Origin: Gremmenia infestans
Taxonomy: Eukaryota; Ascomycota; Leotiomycetes; Helotiales; Hamatocanthoscyphaceae
NCBI GenBank assembly: GCA_032629725.1
Contig: JAFEVB010000015.1
Span: 434,001-498,000, forward strand
DNA length: 64,000 bases
Direction: 5' to 3'
Shown here piece after piece: positions 56,028 to 64,000 of this stretch; positions within the stretch are counted from its first letter, which is position 1; each line of letters starts with the position of its first letter. A program made the translations under genes and the position numbers. The notes beneath the pieces are model-generated. The model ran no database searches. It was not told where the DNA came from and saw only the letters and a program-made list of their open reading frames with translations.

Positions 56028-58139
56028 ATGCCGACTGGAATCGAGGAGGTGGGCCTTGTCCTGGCAATTTGGCCCATTGTCATCGGAGCCTTAAAATTCT
56101 ACGCCGAGGAACAAGGGGTAAGTCACAACCGCCCTAAGAATACAGATGCCTCCATTGAAACCTTGACATTGATAGACTCACAATTGTGAACAGGTGATCA
56201 AAGACTTCAAAAGGTTTCAGAGAACTCTAAAATATCACTACGACGACGTCGATACTGCCTTTGAAACCTTTTGCGGGATCGAGAAACACTTCCGCTCATT
56301 CATAGCAGATTATTCTGGCATGAGTGTCGAGGATGTTGATCTAATGATAAGCTGTCCTGACGATGAACGATGGCAACGAGAATGGCATCTCCGAAGCGTG
56401 ATCGACAGTGATACCGCAAAACACTTCGCCAAGATATGTGTGGCCTTGAGATTGGTCTTGGGGCAAATACACAAGATTCTAGGGTTAATCGACAAGACTC
56501 AGGTAAAGCTCCTTGCAATGTTTACAGTTCCTTGGAAATCCAATAACTTCTCACAGTCAAGCAAGAGGCAATGGATGAAGCTCATTATTGTCATTAGAAA
56601 GGATGAACTCGAAACCCTAATTAAAAGGATCCGCGACTACAATCAGGACCTTTTTGTCTTATTCGGACTCAAGACTATGAGTATTGCTGCTAATAACTCG
56701 CAGCCAAGTCGAAAGGGTGACAAGTTTTACGAGAAAATTCGACAACATATAGAAGATTTAGACTCAATGCTCTGTCACAGGTTTGTTGCATCTTCATCTT
56801 GCAGATGCTCTAGCCCACATCATGCAAACCTGAAACTCGAGTACCGAAAACCGCAGAAGACTGGAACAAATACCAAATTCGAAGTTGTGTTCGCGGTGGA
56901 CAGCAATTTTGGATCTGTTTCAAATCTACCATTGCCGTGGAAGTGGAGGGAAACAGAGTTAGAGGCGTATGACGCTGAGCAATTTGACATCAAAGAACCA
57001 GCACAGACGCAGCCTGCTTTGTTCGTTTCTCAGGCTACAAGTAGCAATCCGCCCTCAGCCGTACCGCCACAGCTTCACCTTCCAACACTACAGACTACTT
57101 CAGCATCCAACACCACGCCTACTTCGAACTCTCGAAAATCAATACTATCATTCAGTCGACTGAAGTCAAAGATTAAAGCAAGCTCGGAAAAGTCCGTCAG
57201 AAAAACAAAAGTCGGTGTTAACCTCAGCCCAGCGATTACTCCCGAGCCAACCAGCGAAGAAGAGACCCCCACACCAGTGCATTCTGTTCCAGCCAAGCCC
57301 AGAGTTGCCTTCCAAATAACTCCAGTCTCGGTACCAAGAATACCAAAGCTTCAAGAAATAGCAGATCTCTGCTCAGCATTAAGCCATGCCGACTTTGGAA
57401 CATCTTGGTCGGGGGTCCTAACGCACGAAGACAAGCGCTGTCAGCGCATTAGAGCGGTGATGAGACTAGGGCTACCAACCGACAGTGAGATCAAAACAGT
57501 CTCATTAGCATCACTACTGTTAGACCGTACGGCAGACCTGAAGCAGCAAAAGTGGACGTTGGGGTTACAGCTGGCGTCTTCGGTCTTGCAGCTTCACACA
57601 ACGAACTGGCTCAATGAGCGTTGGGGTGCGAAAGATATCTTATTCTTCCAGCATAGTAATGGAAATGTCTTCTATGACAGCCCGTTTATAAATCGGACCT
57701 TTACTTCTAGCCAATGCGAAATTAAATCATCCGCATCCACCTCCCGCCAGTACAGGTCTATCCCCGTGTTGTTTGCTTTGGGGATTGTACTCATCGAGCT
57801 GTACTATCGGCAGCCTTTTGAAAGTTTACAGAATGACAATGAAAAGCAGACTAGTATAAAGGTGAGTTTCTCGTTCCATCTTCAATCCCAACAATCGCTA
57901 AGCTCAGAACTTAGTTGGATCCTGTCCTGGGAGATACGATTCTTGCCGAGAGACTACTACAGGAAATGGAGGAAACGGATCTGAGTTCAAATTATATTGC
58001 GGTTATTCGAAGGTGTATATACGGAGTTGACACGGCATATACATCCCTCCAGGAAGCAAATTTGCGAGACGCTGTCGAAGAAAATGTTATCATGCCATTA
58101 GAGAGAGACTGGAAATTTTACAATGGCAGGACGGCTTGA
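56028..58139 (+). CDS. DUF7580-type protein, putative fungal incompatibility/cell-death factor
   Basis: Exons 56028-56117, 56194-56502, 56557-57861 and 57915-58139 give 642 residues. The N-terminus IEEVGLVLAIWPIVIGALKF is the hydrophobic helix typical of HeLo-like and prion-inhibition-type domains. A helical bundle follows with KRFQRTLKYHYDDVDTAFET. The middle is Ser/Thr/Pro-rich and basic. The C-terminal DUF7580 region has VLFALGIVLIELYYRQPFE and, after the last intron, AVIRRCIYGVD and EENVIMPLE. DUF7580 looks like a degenerate kinase-like fold and is common in fungal heterokaryon-incompatibility gene families. The second intron (56503-56556) is 54 nt and stop-free, so retention would give an 18-residue insertion. 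Confidence 0.8.
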
Positions 58140-58623
58140 TGTTAAATTACCTGATGTATCTGGGTAACAATGAAGCGAAAGATACGATAAGATTATGATT
58201 CTTGAAAACTGGAGTGTCTTATATTCGCAATAGGCTTTAGCTTCACCCCATCGGCTAGCCAGCCTTAGAGATTTTGCCTATAATTTCATCTTTAGCTGCA
58301 TCTACGTCACATCAAGCGCTATATTATACCCTTTAAACCCCATTGATTTCAGGGCCAAATTTTCGGTTCCAATATATATATAATATTGATCTGTGCGACA
58401 ATTTCATGGTTAAGCTATTATTATATTAGTCCCGCCTCCATGGTTGTACCATGCCTCTAAAGTCAGAACAGGCAAACAGAATAACAAAAGCGAGCATGCT
58501 TCTCTCCAGCAGTCGTCCAGCAATTGCTCACTCTACTTCCGGACCAATCCAACATCCTCTGGCCGTAAGTGCCTTTGCTAGAGCACTCAGTTAAAATGCT
58601 TGTCCCGTTGAGCGCCATTAATG
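58140..58623. other. intergenic between convergent genes
   Basis: About 0.48 kb of AT-rich sequence; a TATA run at 58373-58384. No gene seen. Confidence 0.5.
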
Positions 58624-60767
58624 CTATTGAAATGGCGAACCACATCTACTCCCCCCAGTCCCTGCGGGGCCTGGACGCAAACGATTTGAAGCCTCATCTA
58701 AAGTGATGTTGGGGTCTGCAATACTTGATAATTTGGATTCAGCTCTCATATTGTTGTATTTTCGCCCTGATTTGTTCGATTCGTTCTCCAATATCGGAAA
58801 GAGGATCTCATCGTGCTTGACAAGATCTAGAAAAATTGGCAAGATGTCTTCATCAACAGCTTTTACTTCCTGTCTGCAAAGCCCCTGTACCGTGCTTCGT
58901 TGGTTGGGGAAGAGACGTGTTAGCTTGTTGTTGAGGTCCCAAAGTGTGCAAACTAATGTTTCGACAGTTGCCGTATGGCATACAACCCAGTATACTGAAC
59001 CAGTCTTGCTTGTCTTGATGCGTGCTTCATTAATTATTCTTATGGACTCTCGCAATAAACGAAGTCGCTTAGCTGGCTTTTCCATCTCGATATCATTTTC
59101 AAGTTTCTCCGTTTGGTTCATCTCGACGGCCATATGTCCACTTGAAGTTTCTATCATGGATTTTAAAATGTTCTCAATCTTTCGAAGATAGCGGATTACC
59201 GCTGTGATTTCTCTTTCCTTTAAACCCTTGCAAGTGAAGGTCAGGTTCGGAACTTTGAACCCATTGCTACCCCCCATCTTGTCAGACCCATTTCGGTCAT
59301 TCTGAGCTGACTGAGACTGATATTGCTTTCGAATTCACTACTAAATAGAAGGCCTCGATAGTAGTTAATGCATATGTTGAAGACTGTTGAGGCGTTCTCT
59401 CTCGCCCGAATAAAACTCATGGGTTTCGTGGAAACCCTTTGTGAGTTTGAATCATCCTTTCCTTCCGAATTCGTGCCCATAATCACGCCAGGGATACTCA
59501 TAGTTCTTGCTCCGATGCTCGAACTAAATTTGTGAACATTGTTTTCATACGGTCTCGGGATTTCTGGCATTGACTGTCGTCTTCTCTCAATTAATGCTCG
59601 AGAAGTTTGATCCAGAGTGTGTTTAGCAGAATCTGGAATCAAGCTGGCACTGATGCGTTCCATAAGATGCTTCGGGGCCTGGGTATCGCTTTCTGACGGC
59701 GTGGATGACGCTTGTGAATCGCAATAATTTGGCATGCTCTGTGGTGTGCTTTTGAGATCCATCGAGCCATTGCGTCGTAGCTTTCGATGCTTTGATCGGG
59801 CCCCACCCGACCGCCCTTTGAATGGAATCTGAGGAACTTCATGGTTTTGATATAGTGGAGCCAGGGAATTACTTTCCCTGTATGATGAAGCTTTCAGATG
59901 TTCAAAAACTTGCACATTACTAGAATCAGATGCATCACCACTTAAGTCGGGCTGCTTCAAATCATCTTCAGCTTTGTCTACGATGCTCCCTCTATTCTGG
60001 GATTCAGCAAGCTGTGAGGCAATGGTTGCTGCATCAGACGCCTCTATGAACCCGCTGCGTCTACGTTTGTTCTCTGGCTCTTCTTTAGAGTTTTCGGATC
60101 TCCTCGTCTTGAGAGTATGCCTAGGCTCGAGAAGTTTCTTAGATGGTTCTCGCACCTGCTGGGAATTTTGATGCGCTTGACCAATTGATTGAAGACATTC
60201 TGAGGGTTGGAGGCTATCCCAGACGGTGTTGGCTGAGACTTCGTCGTGGTAGTGTTTCTCGAGATCCGCGATTGATGGGCGAAAACTATCTTCTTCTCCA
60301 TCCACTAGCTTAGCATCCACAGGAAGCAGAACACCCTTCAAGATACCCTGCTCAAAGGTTTCCGCGACGCATGGTATTGTTTCTGTATTGTTCATGGTCT
60401 TGGTCTTTCCTGTACGAAGAGATTCTGCGCTAGACATTAGCCCGAAAGCCTTCATGGTTCCCTTATTTATAGCTTCTTTCCACGACACTTGCTGTATAAG
60501 ATCAGAGGACTGCCCAAAAATTGCGTCGACACCAGCATGAGGTGCTACATAGAAGATAGCCTTCTGCTCGTATTGACTCAGTCTAGGGCACGTCCAACGA
60601 AGGTCGAGTTGCCCGATAGCATCCTCAAGTTTGTGGTCACGGTTTTCGAGTGTAATAGGACGAAAGGATTCAAGTCCCAGAGTCTGCTGAGCGTACTTCA
60701 GGGATATCCGGTTTTTTTGGGAGCTCGAATCATAGAGCGGGAATGCATCACTGGTGCGACAGCGCAC
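58624..60767 (-). CDS. protein with degenerate retropepsin-like domain, gene model incomplete
   Basis: Two overlapping minus-strand frames: 59241-60767 (N-terminal) and 58624-59277 (C-terminal). The first ~80 residues resemble the retropepsin-like domain found in fungal genes: DSSSQKNRIS where an active DTG-type loop would be, then KYAQQTLGL, IGQLDLRW and IFYVAPHAGVDAIFG. The middle is disordered and Ser-rich. The C-terminal part is helical and charged (ITAVIRYLRKIENILKSM; VETLVCTLWDLNNKL). The frame opens with a GTG, so at least one upstream exon with the ATG is missing; acceptor AAAGTAG|AGC near 60770 is likely. The junction of the two frames (about 59240-59400) needs an intron I could not fix: short introns of 36-73 nt are possible. 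Domesticated rather than a live retroelement, since no reverse transcriptase or integrase is near. Confidence 0.55.
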
Positions 60768-61626
60768 GCTCTACTTTGATAATAGGTACAGTAGTACTGG
60801 TACTTCACGCGGGATGTTGAGTGCGGTTGCGTATGCAAATGCGTATATTTTTACGATCACGGACTCGCCAGCCAGGTTCGGTCTTCAGTCAGATCCCCAG
60901 GAGACGGGCGGCCTAGCTGTTCATCGCGTTGCTCTCACTTCTTTGTCTTTGATTTCTTTTTTTTCTGGGGCCTAATATAAATCTTTTTTACAAGTAATGT
61001 TCATGTAGAGTGCGAGACTTGCATTCGAGGGTTTAACGGGGCGGTATATAGGGGAGTTATCTGAGGATAGGTAGTGTTTGTGTCTATTGGCATTGGGGTG
61101 GGTTGCATGGGGAGCGACAGGAGCTCGCGGCTGACTGCATGTAAGGTTACGGGTATAAACGCATGGTCATGAGGTGTACAAACGTAACAATCAAAGATAC
61201 CTCCTAATCTGAACTCTCTTTGATATCCTCTCTCGCTGTTCTCGCGGATTTCACTTCTCCCTGCGGCATCAACTAGTTTGCATCTCTCGTACGTAAGTAT
61301 ACTCATAAAGCATCGATCGAGCGAGTAGTTCTTGGTTATGAAGCTAGGCCAAGCTCTCCGGTACATTTAGATAGTAGGAGTAAAGCCGCTTCTTAGCCTA
61401 TTTGACTCCTTCAGTTTCTCATGCGTAGGCCGAGTTGGCATACCGTGTCGCAAGATAAAAAATACTTAAGCTTCTAAAGAGCATGTAAATATCAAATGCA
61501 AGCCTCTAGAATACCATGAAACACCCACCAACTTAAAGGCAAGCAACCTATAATCATCGAGGCGACTACGTTAATTCTGATTTACAAATACATGATCTCT
61601 ATAGCTGGGAATAACCACACCCTATT
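60768..61626. other. intergenic, likely holding the missing 5' exon of the retropepsin-like gene
   Basis: About 0.86 kb. The left 200 bases probably include a further coding exon or 5' UTR of the minus-strand gene. The right end is the 3' side of the reductase gene. No complete gene seen. Confidence 0.4.
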
Positions 61627-62602
61627 CTAATTCTTCACCTTCTCCTCAATTTTATCCAGCCCTGTCATCTTCTTAACTGTTCCGTCAAGCATTCCGAAAG
61701 GTAACATTGTCCCAATTCTACCCAACATGGCCTGTTCTCCCCTCCAGATAACCGGCGGCGGGTTGTTCTTCAGCAAGTCCTGTACAACGAGTTTTGCCCA
61801 CTGTTGGGATCTCATACCAACACCCTCAAAGTCATCTTGCCGCATCGCCTTCACCACCAGCTCTCTCGCAGGCGCGTAGATTGAGTCTTCCGGCAAAGAA
61901 AGTTCGTTGTTCTCCTTTTGATTATGGATCAAGTTAGATTGTACAACTCCAGTCTTTAATTCAACGACGTTAATGTCGAAGACTTGTAGCTCGAGCCGCA
62001 TAGTATTCGAAAACATTGCTATTGCAGCTTTCGATGCCGAATACACTGATGCAAATGGTATGGCAGTAACCGACGCAACGGATGTTTGGTTGACAATCAT
62101 GCCCTTGGACTTCACCAGTAAGGGTAGAAAGGCCTGCGTCATGGCAATGTGGCCCCATACGTTAATGTCGAACAAGTTCTTGGCCTCGGGAATAGAGATA
62201 TCGGATACAGGTATGGTCATCTCTACAAAATGTTAGTATCAAGATTTTGGTAGAGGATAAGAGACAAGAAGATGAAACCCTCGTTGGGAGCGCAAATCTT
62301 GCTAAGCTGAGGAGGAACAAAAAAAGGGGTTGGTTACGGTTGCCAGCATTATTCACCAGAATTTCGAGGCTAGACAGTTTGCTTCTGCAGGCGGCGATAG
62401 AGGATTCAGATAATATGTCGAGCGTCAGCGTTTCAATACCTAGAGCTGCGAGTTGAGACATTTTGGAAGGGTTTCTAGCTGTAGCATAAACGTGCAGGCC
62501 AGCTTCGTGGAAGGCGAGTGCAAGAGCGGCACCTAGACCGCCCTCTGAGCAACCAGTAATGAGAACGGTCCGCTTCGAGGATGACATCTTCTTGTCGGCC
62601 AT
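61627..62602 (-). CDS. ayr1: short-chain dehydrogenase/reductase, AYR1 type (1-acyl-dihydroxyacetone-phosphate reductase)
   Basis: Exons 62338-62602 and 61627-62222, with a 115-nt intron (GTAACC to TTGTAG), give 286 residues. The coenzyme motif is TGCSEGGLGAALALAF, followed by ARNPSKMSQL (basic residue after strand 2, favouring NADPH), LVNNAG, and catalytic SVASVTAIPF with YSASK. The C-terminus, with LLKNNPPPVIWRGEQAM and MTGLDKIEEKVKN, is typical of AYR1-like fungal reductases. AYR1 reduces 1-acyl-DHAP in ER and lipid-droplet phosphatidate synthesis and is also active on other carbonyls. Because it is divergent from a Zn2Cys6 regulator, a specialised carbonyl reductase is the alternative. 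Confidence 0.87.
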
Positions 62603-62926
62603 GGCTTTTTCAGGCTGGAAGAAGGTTTTAACAATGAATGGTACAGCTGTGAGGGATATCAGAATAGTAGGACCAAGAGTAACTACTTCTCTTTATATTT
62701 AGTTCTCAGTTAGATAATCAATGCCCCCCTAAAGGGAACGCCGCGGGATTCCGAAGTGCAAGCATCTACGATCCCGTATCGCAACTCCGGACCTCTCACC
62801 AACCCGGCGATACAAAAAAGACATCCAAGGGCAAATAAATTGAACATCACCCCCGAAGGAGCTGAAGCGGCTTTAAAGAGCCTTTTAAGTGCACTCCCGT
62901 GTACCTTGGCTTGGGTCTACTATAGC

Positions 62927-62947
62927 TTTAGCGAGTTATTCGCTAAA
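62927..62947. repeat. inverted repeat, 8-bp arms
   Basis: TTTAGCGA at 62927-62934 and TCGCTAAA at 62940-62947, spacer 5 bases; could form a hairpin. Confidence 0.8.
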
Positions 62948-63089
62948 AGGGGTATTGGCCCATTAAGTTATAGGGGCTTCCAGCGGCGTAACAGCATATC
63001 TACCTAGGTATCTACTATAAGCACTCGCACGTTCTTTATGTCTAATACTCTCTGCTACTTAGCATAGATAGATAGAACCCCGTGTATAT

Positions 63090-63117
63090 AACTTTCATAG
63101 CTTACTATATGAAAGTT
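63090..63117. repeat. inverted repeat, 10-bp arms
   Basis: AACTTTCATA at 63090-63099 and TATGAAAGTT at 63108-63117, spacer 8 bases; perfect arms, about 180 bases upstream of the regulator ATG. Confidence 0.85.
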
Positions 63118-63147
63118 GCACGTGAAACATCTCCGGGCCCACTTGAA

Positions 63148-63159
63148 CTCCGGCCGGAG
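63148..63159. promoter_or_regulatory. CTCCGGCCGGAG palindrome, candidate Zn2Cys6 site
   Basis: Perfect 12-bp palindrome 140 bases upstream of the Zn2Cys6 ATG; its core places CGG and CCG triplets symmetrically. Candidate autoregulatory site; binding is inference. Confidence 0.5.
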
Positions 63160-63298
63160 CTGAGGTAAGCACCCCTCCATTCTCACCACTTCTGTGGTTG
63201 CCAAACTCGTCTACACATATAACTACAAATCTAAAATTTTCTATACTCCGACCGGAATCCCAAGACACGTCCCGACGGCTCGGCGGAGAAAGAGAGTC

Positions 63299-64000
63299 AT
63301 GCCTATATCGAGAAAGAAAGCATGCGTTACATGCCGAGCAGCCAAGGCGCGTTGCGATCTTGCCACTGAATGTTCACGCTGCTCAGAACGCGGTCTTCAG
63401 TGCAGATACTCAGACAAGGACTTGAGCCTTTCCGGTCCAAACATTCCCCCGCATGCCGCAACATCACATCTGTATGAAAGCGATGAAACAGCTATGCATG
63501 GTATCGAGCTCTGCCAGGACGTTGATCAGGACTCTGCCGCTTTAACGATCGAAGATATTGGATGGCCAACTCCTGGCTGGAGTGATTCGAATTTTCTTCA
63601 GTCATCAGTTGATGACCTTAATTTGGGTGCTTTTGGCGAAATTCTAACACAGCAAAGTCACATTGGGACACTAACCCAATCGTCTACTGAACACTCGCAA
63701 ATGCAAACTCCACCTGTCAGAGGCATCAGCAAAGATAGACAGCATAGACTACCTTCAGATCGTCAATCTCGCTTTTCCCAGGAGTCCGAGGATAGACTTA
63801 CGGTCATTTCTGGTAGAGCTTATCGTAACATCTTCTCGCCCAGAAAGTCGACTACCACACAATCGTTCCTCACGACACGAGTCATCTGGGGCAAATTTAT
63901 GACATACCCGAAGATGATCATACAAGGACAGTTGCCCCCATTCATCTACCCTTCTTGTGTCTACAAAGATGTATTACCTCAGAACTGCGTTGTAAATGGG
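63299..64000 (+). CDS. Zn2Cys6 transcription factor, 3' part beyond the window
   Basis: Open from ATG 63299 to the right edge without a stop, 234 residues visible. CVTCRAAKARC at residues 9-19 opens the binuclear cluster, which has spacing CX2CX6CX5CX2CX6C and is complete. Then comes a linker without obvious coiled coil and a Ser/Thr-rich, acidic stretch (EDIGWPTPGWSDSNF). The frame up to the edge is consistent with a single first exon. Such proteins bind CGG-triplet sites as dimers; the palindrome at 63148 fits. It may control the divergent reductase or a cluster to the right. Confidence 0.85.
   Translation, partial: MPISRKKACVTCRAAKARCDLATECSRCSERGLQCRYSDKDLSLSGPNIPPHAATSHLYESDETAMHGIELCQDVDQDSAALTIEDIGWPTPGWSDSNFLQSSVDDLNLGAFGEILTQQSHIGTLTQSSTEHSQMQTPPVRGISKDRQHRLPSDRQSRFSQESEDRLTVISGRAYRNIFSPRKSTTTQSFLTTRVIWGKFMTYPKMIIQGQLPPFIYPSCVYKDVLPQNCVVNG

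Larger units (their letters stand above)
62603..63298. promoter_or_regulatory. shared divergent promoter, AYR1-type reductase / Zn2Cys6 regulator
   Basis: 696 bases with several palindromic structures listed separately, and CCG/CGG words in everted arrangement (63148-63159, and a related CTCCGACCGGA at about 63246-63256), the kind of site Zn2Cys6 dimers bind. Confidence 0.5.

Noticed and set aside
1..64000. CRISPR array, prophage or plasmid functions
   Set aside because: Spliced eukaryotic genes throughout; no regularly spaced repeats.

Overview
The window reads as nuclear DNA of a filamentous ascomycete (Pezizomycotina; Leotiomycetes is my guess from overall protein character, not a demonstrated placement). 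Genes lie on both strands, have short GT-AG introns (mostly 45-80 nt) with CTAAC/CTGAC-type branch sites, and include fungal-specific families: Zn2Cys6 and C2H2 regulators, a Dal5-type transporter, a DUF7580 protein and an AYR1-type reductase. About 25 protein genes are supported. I found no rRNA, tRNA, CRISPR array or intact transposon. Exon boundaries were read from splice signals and checked by length arithmetic; for the spliced genes I report, the coding length is a multiple of three unless stated otherwise.

Left part (1-36 kb) is mainly housekeeping: a BCAS3-type WD40 protein, DPM2 (small subunit of dolichol-phosphate-mannose synthase) divergent from the spliceosome factor CWC22, an unknown coiled-coil/CXXC protein, a tiny myristoylation-motif membrane protein, a BTB protein, a SET/MYND protein, a PHO13-type HAD phosphatase, 6-phosphogluconolactonase, a TMEM205-like membrane protein head-to-head with Ku80, an inactive-looking and frameshifted aspartic-protease-like surface protein, and a Ser/Pro-rich protein with a conserved Cys-rich tail.

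Middle part (37.2-49.8 kb) is the most interesting. Five genes form what looks like a co-regulated metabolic cluster with no PKS or NRPS backbone: Dal5-type MFS transporter, 2-oxoglutarate/Fe(II) oxygenase and DapA-type aldolase on the minus strand, then a Baeyer-Villiger-type flavin monooxygenase and a C2H2 transcription factor on the plus strand. The promoter of the transporter, the shared aldolase/monooxygenase promoter and the region behind the regulator carry the same element: three exact copies of GTGGAGCACCAC (or its complement) and dense groups of its half GTGGAG. The plausible logic is uptake, oxidative attack by two oxygenases and C-C cleavage by the aldolase, under the linked regulator. 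The substrate is unknown.

Right part (50-64 kb) holds a Ser/Pro-rich unknown protein and then a locus with an incompatibility or cell-death flavour: a protein combining fungal C2H2-type fingers with SH3-PX-SH3 modules, a divergent DUF7580 protein, and a protein with a degenerate retropepsin-like fold. Finally an AYR1-type short-chain reductase is divergent from a Zn2Cys6 regulator that runs off the right end; their shared promoter contains a perfect CTCCGGCCGGAG palindrome.
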